64,000 nucleotides of DNA from an uncultured Bacteroidales bacterium (GTDB lineage Bacteria > Bacteroidota > Bacteroidia > Bacteroidales > UBA3824): assembly GCA_905234655.1 (NCBI GenBank), contig CAJOJG010000005.1, forward strand, positions 23,286 through 87,285. The letters are read 5' to 3'. A program made the position numbers and the translations under genes. Position 1 is the stretch's first letter. Each line of letters opens with the position of its first letter. This document shows, in pieces, positions 36,131 through 44,533 of the stretch. The notes beneath the pieces were generated by a model that saw only the letters and a program-made list of their open reading frames with translations, made no database searches and was not told where the DNA came from.

Positions 36131-37705
36131 ATGAAAAAGTTAATGCTTTTATGGCTCTTGACCGCTGTCCTGACGGGGATTGCGGCGGCTCAAGGCTACG
36201 AAATCACAGTTAAAATAAACCACATCCCCAACGACACCGTAATCCTCGGCCACCACTTCAACGAGAGGCTAATCCCGGACGACACCGTCGTACTCGACAG
36301 CCGTTGCACCGGCGTATTCAAAGGCAAAGAAAAACTCAAAGGCGGAATGTACTTCATATTCCTGCCAAGCCGCAACTACTTCGACATACTCATCGACGGC
36401 AGCCAGAAATTCACCATCGAGAACGACACGACGGACTTCCTGAAGAACATGAAGATAACGGGAAGCCTTGAGAACCAACTTTTCCACGACTACCAGGAAA
36501 TGCTCGCCCAAGCGTCAAAGGACTACAAGGCTCTTTCCGAAGAACTCGAAAAGGTCAAAGGCAACCAGGCCAAGGAAGACGCCGTGCGCGAGAAGATGAA
36601 AGCCGTTGGACAGCGCGTCGAGCACGCATACGAGAACCAAAAGACCCTATACCCCGACCAGTTCTTCTCCAAGTTCCTGACCGCCACACGCGACATCGAT
36701 GTCCCCGAGTCCATCACCGACCAGACAGACCGCTTCTATTATTATAAGGCGCACTACTTCGACAACTTCCCGCTCCATGACCCTCGCCTGCTCCGCACCC
36801 AGCTCTACCAGCCGAAAGTCGAGAAGTACATCACAAACCTCTGTATGCAGATGCCCGACTCGCTCATCAAGGAGTGCAACTTCCTCATCAACCAGGCTCG
36901 CGGCGACGACGAACTGTTCAGGTTCATGCTCGTGTTCCTGTTCAACAAATACGCAAAGGACGAGAACATGTACGCCGAGAACGTGTACGTCAACCTCGCC
37001 GAAATCTACTGCAAGGAGGCCAAATGGGACACTGACTCCTTCAAGACCGAACTCAAGAAGAAGATAACGAAAAAGGAGAACTGTCTCGTCGGCAATATCT
37101 CCAAAGACCTGAGAATGCGCCAGTTGCCTAACGACACAAACGCAATCGACGCGCTCCGTCCGTTTGTAGACAGGATGAAGGAAGAAGGCGTGCCGATCGA
37201 AAAACAAAAACCCGACTTCGAGGCGCGCAGGAACGACGTTGTGCGTATCCTCAACGACTTCATCAACCATTTTGGAAAAACAGACATCTCTGTCCACAGC
37301 ATACCCGCAAAATACAAACTCGTAGTATTTTGGGAGCCGGATTGCAGCCACTGCAAGGAAGAAATGCCAAAACTATTCTCCTTCTACAAGGACACGCTCA
37401 GCACAATAGGCTGTAAGGTTTTCGCGATATACATGAACAAGAGCGTCGACAACTTCAACGAACTCCACCGCCACGTCAACAAATGGTTCGACTTCGTCAA
37501 GAAACAGAAGATGATGGCGTCCGGCTGGTACAACTACTTCAATCCATTCGACCAGTACCGCGAGAACTTCGACGTCAACAGCACGCCGACATTCTACCTC
37601 CTCGACAAGAAGAACGAAATCATCGCAAAGCGCATCTCGTTCCACCAGATGTACGACCTGATGAAGTTCCTCGACGAAGCGGAGGCAAAACAAAAAGGGA
37701 AATAA
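36131..37705 (+). CDS. DUF4369/DUF5106-like thioredoxin-fold protein (paralogue 1)
   Basis: A 524-residue exported protein with a signal peptide (about 1-21, ending AAAQ). A DUF4369-like beta domain (about 22-120) is followed by a helical DUF5106-like middle (about 130-380). A C-terminal TlpA-type thioredoxin domain has active site WEPDCSHCKEE (about residue 405) and the cis-proline in NSTPTFYLL. It probably acts in periplasmic thiol redox chemistry, perhaps cytochrome or disulfide maturation. A hairpin terminator follows, and a shorter paralogue lies next downstream. Confidence 0.85.
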   Translation: MKKLMLLWLLTAVLTGIAAAQGYEITVKINHIPNDTVILGHHFNERLIPDDTVVLDSRCTGVFKGKEKLKGGMYFIFLPSRNYFDILIDGSQKFTIENDTTDFLKNMKITGSLENQLFHDYQEMLAQASKDYKALSEELEKVKGNQAKEDAVREKMKAVGQRVEHAYENQKTLYPDQFFSKFLTATRDIDVPESITDQTDRFYYYKAHYFDNFPLHDPRLLRTQLYQPKVEKYITNLCMQMPDSLIKECNFLINQARGDDELFRFMLVFLFNKYAKDENMYAENVYVNLAEIYCKEAKWDTDSFKTELKKKITKKENCLVGNISKDLRMRQLPNDTNAIDALRPFVDRMKEEGVPIEKQKPDFEARRNDVVRILNDFINHFGKTDISVHSIPAKYKLVVFWEPDCSHCKEEMPKLFSFYKDTLSTIGCKVFAIYMNKSVDNFNELHRHVNKWFDFVKKQKMMASGWYNYFNPFDQYRENFDVNSTPTFYLLDKKNEIIAKRISFHQMYDLMKFLDEAEAKQKGK

Positions 37706-37709
37706 ATGC

Positions 37710-37728
37710 CATGCCAACGGCATGTTTT
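37710..37728 (+). terminator. Hairpin terminator after thioredoxin paralogue 1
   Basis: CATGCC (37710-37715) pairs with GGCATG (37719-37724) over a three-base loop, followed by TTTT. The stem is short. Confidence 0.55.
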
Positions 37729-37742
37729 GTACCACTTTCTTT

Positions 37743-37902
37743 ACCACGAATTAAAAGAATTAAAAAGAATTAAAAGAATGTTCTTTTTACCATGAATATA
37801 AAGAACGAAACTAATTAAAGAAAGTGTCCAAGTAATCCAATATTTATGGTAATTCTTTTAATTCTTTTAATTTTTTTTTAAAATGCTGCCGTCAGGCAGC
37901 AC
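37743..37902. repeat. GAATTAAAAGAATTAAAA inverted repeat and hairpin
   Basis: The left arm, three GAATTAAAA units at about 37747-37778, is complementary to the right arm ATTCTTTTAATTCTTTTAATT (about 37853-37873). The arms are some 80 bases apart. A GCTGCC-GTCA-GGCAGC hairpin follows at about 37885-37900. The right-arm sequence also occurs at 4274-4298. I see no gene in this spacer. Confidence 0.65.
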
Positions 37903-37941
37903 CAGCACCCAAAAGATAATTCTTTGGTAATTGACAAGATT

Positions 37942-39300
37942 ATGAAAAAATTATTGATAATTTTTGCATTTATAATGCCAATGGCGGCGGCGATGGCGCA
38001 GGATTTTAAGATAACGATGAAATTCTCCCATTACAAGCCGCAGAAAGTCCGCCTGACCCACTTCTTCGAGGACAAGCAGTACCTCGACATCGACTCCGCC
38101 CAACAGAACGGCAATACTGTGTGGTTCGAAGGCGAAGGCGAACTGTACCCCGGCATATACTCCATAATCCTTGAAGGCGACGACAGGCAGTCTTTCGAAA
38201 TCCTCGTCGACCACGACAACCAGTTCATGACGCTTAAATGTGACGTCCAGGACATACAGAAGACCATGAAAGTCACAGGCTCTGAAATTAACTCGCGCTT
38301 CTTCGACTACCAACGGTCCATGACGGACTTCCACCGCCGCCGCGCCGACCTCGACTCCGCAAAGAAGAAAATCCTCGACACGACCGGCGGGCGTATTCCC
38401 GACTCCTCAAAAGCAAAAGTCTACGACGACCAAATCGACAAAATCACCGACCAGATAAAGCAATTCTGCGCCAAGACGATTGCCGAGAACAAAGGCAACT
38501 TCCTCGCCGACATGCTTGACTGCATGGACGCTTCAGATCTGCCATTAGAGGAAATGTACGAGCACATCAACTTTGCACAAAAAGGCCTTATCAGGACGCC
38601 ATTCCTCTACAAGGCACTGTTCAAGCACATTGCGCGCGGCATTGAGCAATCCCATTACGAGATAATGAGGCAGAGCGACATGCTCATTAACCGCGCCAAG
38701 GAAGACGACGACATGTACCACTACATAAGCGGCTACCTGCTTAACTTCTACAGGACATTCTTCAAAGGCGGAATCAACGAAGTCTTCGTCCACCTCGCCG
38801 ACAAGTATTTCCTGAGCGACAAAGACCTCCCGCCCCAAAACCGCGAGATGATCCAGCAGCAGCGCGACATATACGCATCTTCAATCGTCGGCAACCTGGC
38901 TCACCCAGTGAGAATGAGGAAAACCGTGGAAGGCGACTCCATAAATATCCTCGACGACCACGACATTCTGTTCGTCATGTTCTGGAGTAACGGCTGTGGA
39001 CACTGTGACGCTGCCGAAAAAGTCCTCATGGAAAACTACGACGGACTTACCAAGGCCGACATAAAAATCATAACAGTCAATAACGACAAGCACAGTTACG
39101 AAACCCTCCGCGCAAACACCGTGAAGAAAGATTTTCCATGGCTCGACGTATGCGACGCTGAGGACACATCCCGTTACCGCGAATATTACTACGTAGTCTC
39201 CACGCCGATACTTTACGTCATTAACAGCAAAAACCGCATAATCCAAAAAGCCGTCGGCGAAGACCAGATAGAAGAAGTGGTAATGCAAATGAAAAAATAA
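37942..39300 (+). CDS. DUF4369/DUF5106-like thioredoxin-fold protein (paralogue 2)
   Basis: A 452-residue homologue of the gene upstream with the same plan: signal peptide (about 1-20, ending AMAQ), beta domain, long helical middle and C-terminal thioredoxin fold. The active site is CGHC (in FWSNGCGHCDAAE, about residue 355), more oxidising-type than the C-S-H-C of paralogue 1. The cis-proline is in VSTPILYV. The pair may have separate redox roles. I chose ATG 37942 rather than a TTG at 37924. Confidence 0.85.
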   Translation: MKKLLIIFAFIMPMAAAMAQDFKITMKFSHYKPQKVRLTHFFEDKQYLDIDSAQQNGNTVWFEGEGELYPGIYSIILEGDDRQSFEILVDHDNQFMTLKCDVQDIQKTMKVTGSEINSRFFDYQRSMTDFHRRRADLDSAKKKILDTTGGRIPDSSKAKVYDDQIDKITDQIKQFCAKTIAENKGNFLADMLDCMDASDLPLEEMYEHINFAQKGLIRTPFLYKALFKHIARGIEQSHYEIMRQSDMLINRAKEDDDMYHYISGYLLNFYRTFFKGGINEVFVHLADKYFLSDKDLPPQNREMIQQQRDIYASSIVGNLAHPVRMRKTVEGDSINILDDHDILFVMFWSNGCGHCDAAEKVLMENYDGLTKADIKIITVNNDKHSYETLRANTVKKDFPWLDVCDAEDTSRYREYYYVVSTPILYVINSKNRIIQKAVGEDQIEEVVMQMKK

Positions 39301-39331
39301 AGTTCAACACCCAAGAATAACATCACACAAC

Positions 39332-39883
39332 ATGAAAAAAGCATACATTCTCCTTGCAGAAGGCTTTGAGTTGCTCGAAGCCATGTCGCCTGTGGACGTA
39401 TTCCACCGTGGCGGAATCGAAGTAAAGACCGTGTCGCTCGACGACGAAGAACTATTCGTCAACGCATCAAACGGCACGACGGTCGTCGCAGACCTCGCAT
39501 GGCGCGACGCGGACTTCTCCGACGCAGACCTCATCTACCTGCCCGGCGGCTACCCCGGCTACGAAAACCTTGGCAAAGACCCGCGCGTCGGCGAACTCGT
39601 CAAGAAACAGTATGAAAGCGGCAAACTCCTCGCCGCAATATGTGGCGCGCCGACCGTCCTGCTCAAGAATGGCATCGGATTTGGAAAGACCGTCACCTCC
39701 CACTCATGCTGCGCCGACGAGATGTCCGCGAAGTACAACCGCACCGGCCGCCCAATCGAGCACGACGGAAACCTCTACACCGCCATCGGCGCAGGCCACT
39801 CCCAGGACTTCTCAATCGTCCTCGCCGAAGCACTCGACGGCGACGTCGCAAAAATCAAAAAAGGAATGGAACTTGACAAATAA
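39332..39883 (+). CDS. DJ-1/PfpI family protein (YajL-like)
   Basis: A 183-residue cytoplasmic protein of the DJ-1 family. The acidic residue is in EGFELLE (E15 region), the nucleophile cysteine in AAICGAPTVL, and the histidine follows in TSHSCC. Length matches YajL/DJ-1 proteins, which protect against oxidative and carbonyl stress. It sits 31 bases after the thioredoxin pair, in keeping with a redox theme. Confidence 0.92.
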   Translation: MKKAYILLAEGFELLEAMSPVDVFHRGGIEVKTVSLDDEELFVNASNGTTVVADLAWRDADFSDADLIYLPGGYPGYENLGKDPRVGELVKKQYESGKLLAAICGAPTVLLKNGIGFGKTVTSHSCCADEMSAKYNRTGRPIEHDGNLYTAIGAGHSQDFSIVLAEALDGDVAKIKKGMELDK

Positions 39884-39921
39884 TCCATAAATCACCAAAT
39901 CAAAAATCAACAAATCAACAA

Positions 39922-40662
39922 ATGATTTTTTGGTATGCGAAACGCCGTAGGCATTTCATAATGTTGATTTTAAGCACATTACTATGCACCGCCGCCACCG
40001 CCCAAAACAACATTCGGTTCAAGTTTTCGGCAGATGGCGGCGATGTCGTGCTTAACGAAATACGCTACAAGTCGGCGCGCGGGCTTGGATACAGCATTTG
40101 CCAGTGCCAATATTTCGTCAGCGACATTGCTGTAAGGTACAAGGACGGCACGACGAAGCTGTGGAGCGGCACGGTGCATTACGCCGACATCGAAATCGAA
40201 AGGACGCTACTTTGGCGACCGGCGGACGACTTCACGCTCACAAACGCAGACTCGCTGTACTTCACATTTGGGCTCGACTCGGTGGCTAACCGCAGTTACC
40301 GTTTCCGCAATCCGCCAGAAAACCTGATGTTTTGGCCGGACTACCTCGGCGGCGGCTACCACTACATGAAGACCAACATCCGCTATATTGCCCAGGACGG
40401 ACAATATGCGGCGTTCAACTGCCACATCGGCCGTGGACAAGTCTACGGTGCGGACGGCGAGCCTGAAAGCTATATCGAAAACTCGTTCCGCGTCGCCATT
40501 CCCGTCCGCCGTGACAGCGACGGCAATGCGCTCATTACCCTCGACATACCCACAATCTTCGACTCCCCCGCCCCAACCCTGTTCTCCGACTACGGCGGCA
40601 TTATGAACAACCAAAATGCAATGTCACTCTTCATCGGCAACATCAAATCCGCCTTCTTTTAA
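39922..40662 (+). CDS. MbnP-like copper-protein family member
   Basis: A 246-residue exported protein. The N-terminus has KRRR, then a hydrophobic run ending AATAQ, so the ATG at 39922 gives a better signal peptide than that at 39961. The body shows the MbnP family pattern: strand ...FKFSADGGDVVLNEIRY, SDIAVRYKDG, MFWPDYLGGGYHYMK and FNCHIGRGQ. In methanotrophs MbnP is modified by the dihaem enzyme MbnH, which oxidises a tryptophan to kynurenine and creates a copper site. Several tryptophans are present here. The next gene encodes a dihaem peroxidase-like protein, which supports the pairing. Confidence 0.8.
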   Translation: MIFWYAKRRRHFIMLILSTLLCTAATAQNNIRFKFSADGGDVVLNEIRYKSARGLGYSICQCQYFVSDIAVRYKDGTTKLWSGTVHYADIEIERTLLWRPADDFTLTNADSLYFTFGLDSVANRSYRFRNPPENLMFWPDYLGGGYHYMKTNIRYIAQDGQYAAFNCHIGRGQVYGADGEPESYIENSFRVAIPVRRDSDGNALITLDIPTIFDSPAPTLFSDYGGIMNNQNAMSLFIGNIKSAFF

Positions 40663-40675
40663 TTTCCTTTTAAAC

Positions 40676-40765
40676 ACGAATTAAACGAATTAGAACGAAT
40701 TAAAATCAATTAAACTTGGAAATTCGTTTTAATTCGTTTAAATTCGCTTTAATTTTCGTTGAAAA
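40676..40765. repeat. AATTCGTTTTAATTCG dispersed inverted repeat, copy 2
   Basis: The left arm CGAATTAAACGAATTAGAAC... faces the right arm AAATTCGTTTTAATTCGTT after a short loop, giving a long AT-rich stem. It lies between the MbnP-like and MbnH-like genes. Related arrays are at 16.4 and 62.75 kb. Confidence 0.7.
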
Positions 40766-40789
40766 AGTCGTTGAAAAAAATCATGGAAA

Positions 40790-41902
40790 ATGCTTAGAGG
40801 ACTGATTATATGTTTGTGTATGACGATTTTGGCGGTGTCATGCGCAACGAAGATGCCACAGATAACATACGAGCCAATACCGTTTGACATTGGCATTCCC
40901 ATGTTCCCCGACTCGCTCAATATCCCGGACGACAACCCAATGACCGAAGACGGCGTGAAACTTGGACGATACCTGTTCTACGACGGACGGCTCTCCGGCG
41001 ACCCCGAAAGGCCGATGAGTTGCGCGACGTGCCATAAACAGGAACACTCATTCGAGTGCGGCACGGAGCAGTTTGAAGACGGAAGGCCAGTGGGCAATTC
41101 GGGAAAGGAAACGCCACACGTCATGCTGCCGCTCATAAACCTTGTGTGGAACAATTCGGGCTACTTTTGGAACGGCCGCGTCCAGGAAGGCAACATCGAA
41201 AGCACCGTGCCAATGGCGATTACCGCGCCTCACGAGATGGACGGCGACATAAAGAACGCTGTGAAGCTCATAAAAAGCGAACCGATGTACCGAGAGATGT
41301 TTTACAAGGCGTTTGGCTCGCCGGAAATCGACATCGACCGTATCAGCAAGGCCATCGCGCAGTTCATACGATCAATAGTGTCGTTCAACTCAAAATTCGA
41401 CCGCTTCATGGCTGGCGAAATCAAACTTTCGGAAGAGGAAATGCGCGGGCTGATGCTTTTCACGACCGAGAACGCCGACTGTTTCCACTGCCACGGTAGC
41501 CCGGCACTGCCGCTGTGGACTACAAACATGTTCATGAACAACGCAAAGGACACTGATTTTGAAGGTGAAAAAGACCGCTATTCAGTCACTGGCAACCCCA
41601 TGGATCGAGGCAAGTACCGAGTACCGACGCTGAGGAACATAGAGTTCACCGGTCCATACATGCACGACGGCAGGTTCAAGACATTGGACGAAGTACTTGA
41701 ATTTTATAATAATGGGCTTAAACGCTCGCCATACATCGACCCTCTGTCCATAAACGCAATCCACGGCGGCTCACATCTTGTAGACAGCGACTTGAAGGCC
41801 TTGAAGGCTTTCCTCCTGACCCTTAGCGACACAACTTTCCTCCACGAAAAGCGTTACAGCAATCCATGGGAAGAAAGTTCGGAATGTAAAAAAAAAGATT
41901 GA
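40790..41902 (+). CDS. Dihaem cytochrome c peroxidase/MbnH-like lipoprotein
   Basis: A 370-residue protein with a lipoprotein signal (lipobox LAVSC, lipidated cysteine near residue 18). Two covalent haem sites are visible: CATCHK (about residue 75) and CFHCHG (about residue 230). The catalytic-loop region between them and MHDGRFKTLDEVLEFYNNG near the end are typical of the CcpA/MauG/MbnH superfamily. It could reduce peroxide or, given the adjacent MbnP-like gene, act as an MbnH that modifies tryptophan. Sequence alone cannot separate these. Confidence 0.9.
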   Translation: MLRGLIICLCMTILAVSCATKMPQITYEPIPFDIGIPMFPDSLNIPDDNPMTEDGVKLGRYLFYDGRLSGDPERPMSCATCHKQEHSFECGTEQFEDGRPVGNSGKETPHVMLPLINLVWNNSGYFWNGRVQEGNIESTVPMAITAPHEMDGDIKNAVKLIKSEPMYREMFYKAFGSPEIDIDRISKAIAQFIRSIVSFNSKFDRFMAGEIKLSEEEMRGLMLFTTENADCFHCHGSPALPLWTTNMFMNNAKDTDFEGEKDRYSVTGNPMDRGKYRVPTLRNIEFTGPYMHDGRFKTLDEVLEFYNNGLKRSPYIDPLSINAIHGGSHLVDSDLKALKAFLLTLSDTTFLHEKRYSNPWEESSECKKKD

Positions 41903-41919
41903 TAAAAAAAAGTGAAATC

Positions 41920-42300
41920 TTAGAAATTAATCATGTTGATTTTCAACCCGGTGTCGGTGATATAGTCCTGAATGGCCTCCTCAAGGTCGAGGTCTTCATT
42001 GTCATAGTACCAGTTCACAGTCACCTGTCCGCCGTCCATCTCGTACTTCTTCAGAATCTTGAAGATGTCGAGGAGGCTTTTCGTGGAACTCGTGTTGAAG
42101 TAGGTCAACTTGCAGTTAAACACCAACGGCAAGCCGGTCTTGGTGTACTCCCTAATCCACGAAATCAGGGGCGCATAGAAAACATTAGTCTCTTCCAAGA
42201 AGGACTCCCCCGATATGTCGCAGATGCCGTTCTGGTAGTTGAAGTCAACCGTCGGAACGAAATAACCGTCATGTGATCCTGCTATATGTATATTGTCCAT
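41920..42300 (-). CDS. SiaC-like regulatory phosphoprotein (DUF1987)
   Basis: A 126-residue protein of the DUF1987/SiaC family. The NTSS motif (residues 69-72, in TYFNTSSTKSLLDIF) is where SiaC of Pseudomonas is phosphorylated. SiaC is switched by the SpoIIE-type phosphatase SiaA and the kinase SiaB. Here the gene lies directly downstream of a TPR-SpoIIE phosphatase on the same strand. No SiaB-like kinase is nearby. A role in surface behaviour or biofilm is inferred by analogy only. Confidence 0.85.
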   Translation of the reverse strand: MDNIHIAGSHDGYFVPTVDFNYQNGICDISGESFLEETNVFYAPLISWIREYTKTGLPLVFNCKLTYFNTSSTKSLLDIFKILKKYEMDGGQVTVNWYYDNEDLDLEEAIQDYITDTGLKINMINF

Positions 42301-42378
42301 AGTCTTTAGTATGTCTACGTTGATTGATCTGTTATTGCCGTGGATGTCTTCAGGTTTTGGTCAACCCTTTCCACACTG

Positions 42379-42386
42379 CAAATATA
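42379..42386 (-). promoter_or_regulatory. -7 box before the SiaC-like gene
   Basis: Minus-strand TATATTTG, 79 bases before the start codon; a TTG lies 22 bases further upstream. The gene may therefore be expressed apart from the upstream phosphatase. Confidence 0.5.
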
Positions 42387-42438
42387 ATATGTTTAATTTA
42401 AATAACCGCAATAATTTTGAAATTTTTTTTCATTATTT

Positions 42439-44259
42439 TCATATTTCGACTCCGAGCACGCACACGTCGTCTATCTGGATGAAATCGCCTTTCCATGCGT
42501 AGTACGAGTCCACAAGCTTGGTGCGCTGGTCCGCCATCGGCATCGTGCTCGACTCCAGCAACAACTGCCTGAACCGCGACATCTTGAACTTGTCGTGGTG
42601 CTGGGAGCTGAACTGGTCGGAGTAGCCGTCCGAAAACAGGTACAGCCGGTCGCCTTTCTGCAATGTCACGTGCTGATCCTCGAACGGAAGCTCCCTCATG
42701 TGGATTCCCACGGGCGACTTCACGGCATTGAAGACCTTCATCTCGCCGTCCCTGACCATGAGCATCGGGTTATACGCGCCGGAGAAGTTGCAGTCGTTAG
42801 TCTCCAAGTCCCACACGCATATTCCCATGTCCATTCCGTCCTTCGGCTCCTCGTTAATGCCGGTCTGTCCGAGGTACTGCTTTACCATTATGCGCATCTC
42901 CTCAAGGATTTTGGAAGCCTGGACGACATGCTGCTGCGCGACGATTTGGTTAAGCAACGCGATGCCGAGCATACTCATGAACGCGCCAGGGACGCTGTGG
43001 CCGGTACAGTCGCCGACCGTGAACACAAACTTGCTCCCGACCTTATACGCCCAATAGAAGTCGCCGGAGACGATGTCCTTCGGCGCATAGAATATGAAAT
43101 AGTCCGTCATCAAGGTGCGGTGGCGTTCAAAATCGCGCAACATCGCCCGCTGAATCGTCCCGGCATAATTGATGCTGTCGGTGATGTCCTTGTTTTTCAG
43201 CGCAATCTCCTCAAGGTTGCGCGAAATTTCCTCATTCTGACGCTGGATTTCGTCATTCTGGCTGCTGATGAGCGTGTTCTTCTCCTGCAACTGCCTGTTT
43301 ACGAGCTTCTTCTGGCGGTAGTTACGAAGGATGAGCAGTATCACGCCCAATGTAAGCACGAGTCCGACAATCAGCGAAATCATTATTGTCATTCTCAGGC
43401 TGCTCTCCTTTTGGAGCTTGTCATTCTCAAGTGCCTTAATCGACAGGTTCATCTCCTGCTTTGCCTTGCTGAACTCCAAACGCTCCTTCTCGAACTCCAG
43501 TTGCTGTTTTTCCAATTCAAGAGCCTCGTTGACCTCCGTAACCTCACGGATTGTAGAATCCTGATGCTCAATGACTTGCTCCTGCTGCTCCTTAATGCCG
43601 ATGAGTTTGGCGTTCTGCTCCTTGAACTTCTTGTTCTCGGTCTGCAAGTACGAGTTAAGGTACTCGTATGCCATCTTATAATTCTTCTCGGAAAGCGAAA
43701 TGTCACACAGCGAGCGTGTCAACTTGTTCAATAACTCCTTGTCGCCGAGCTTCTTAGCCAGCGTCATCGATTCATCATAATATTTCTTTGCCTTGCGCGG
43801 GTTGTTCTGCTTTTGGTAACAGAAGCCGAGGTTATAGCACGTCGCGGCGCGCGGCTGTGCCTGCTGGAGCTTTTTTCTTATAGCATACTCGGACTCGAAC
43901 GACGCTGCCGCCTTCTTATAGTCCTTGTTGTTAAAATAATAAGAGCCAATTATATTGTGCAAGTCGGCGACAGAGGACTGCATCTTGTTCTTAGTGGCGA
44001 TTTTCATAGTCGACGTCGCCTGCTCCAGGCACTTCGAGTCGCCATTGTCAAGGTAGTATTTGGCGAGCTTGACGCCCGACTCCACCCTCTCCTTGTCCGA
44101 AGACGAGAGCGTATAGTCGACCGCCATCTGCTTGAGCGTGTCGTTCTCCTTGTCCTTGCTGCGGTCCCTCCTGCGCTGCCCAAGGACATCCTGTGGCTGC
44201 ATGACCGACATTATCAACGCCACTATAATAATAAGGAACCTATATGAACCTGTTCTCAT
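42439..44259 (-). CDS. TPR and SpoIIE-type PP2C phosphatase, membrane bound (paralogue 2)
   Basis: A 606-residue relative of the 33.7-kb protein. It has a signal/anchor (about 1-25), TPR repeats (about 50-220), a coiled coil, and a transmembrane helix (about 295-315, MISLIVGLVLTLGVILLIL). A second coiled coil is followed by a PP2C domain with SGDFYW, DCTGHSVPGAFMSMLG and FSDGYSDQF. Its likely substrate is the SiaC-like protein encoded next. I chose ATG 44259; the ATG at 44295 lies two bases from the -7 box and would not be in the transcript. Confidence 0.88.
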   Translation of the reverse strand: MRTGSYRFLIIIVALIMSVMQPQDVLGQRRRDRSKDKENDTLKQMAVDYTLSSSDKERVESGVKLAKYYLDNGDSKCLEQATSTMKIATKNKMQSSVADLHNIIGSYYFNNKDYKKAAASFESEYAIRKKLQQAQPRAATCYNLGFCYQKQNNPRKAKKYYDESMTLAKKLGDKELLNKLTRSLCDISLSEKNYKMAYEYLNSYLQTENKKFKEQNAKLIGIKEQQEQVIEHQDSTIREVTEVNEALELEKQQLEFEKERLEFSKAKQEMNLSIKALENDKLQKESSLRMTIMISLIVGLVLTLGVILLILRNYRQKKLVNRQLQEKNTLISSQNDEIQRQNEEISRNLEEIALKNKDITDSINYAGTIQRAMLRDFERHRTLMTDYFIFYAPKDIVSGDFYWAYKVGSKFVFTVGDCTGHSVPGAFMSMLGIALLNQIVAQQHVVQASKILEEMRIMVKQYLGQTGINEEPKDGMDMGICVWDLETNDCNFSGAYNPMLMVRDGEMKVFNAVKSPVGIHMRELPFEDQHVTLQKGDRLYLFSDGYSDQFSSQHHDKFKMSRFRQLLLESSTMPMADQRTKLVDSYYAWKGDFIQIDDVCVLGVEI

Positions 44260-44296
44260 GATGAATCGTGTTGTAAGTTTTGTCGATAATGTCATG

Positions 44297-44304
44297 CAAA
44301 TATA
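44297..44304 (-). promoter_or_regulatory. -7 box for the SpoIIE/SiaC pair
   Basis: Minus-strand TATATTTG followed by CATG; TTTG occurs 16 bases upstream, a little closer than usual. Confidence 0.55.
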
Positions 44305-44533
44305 ACACCGAACTTTTCACCAAAAATAAAATAATCTTTAACAAGTTGGATTTTCCACTCAAAATCAGCCCATTAAAAAAAATATAATGTTAATAAATAA
44401 AAAAAAGTCCATAAAAAAGTTTCAACATTGAAATTTCTTATTAAATTTGAAACGATTTTTGAATTAACTACGTATAATAACAAAAACAAAACAAACACAA
44501 CAAAATTCATCAAAACCTAAATAGAAAGACATT

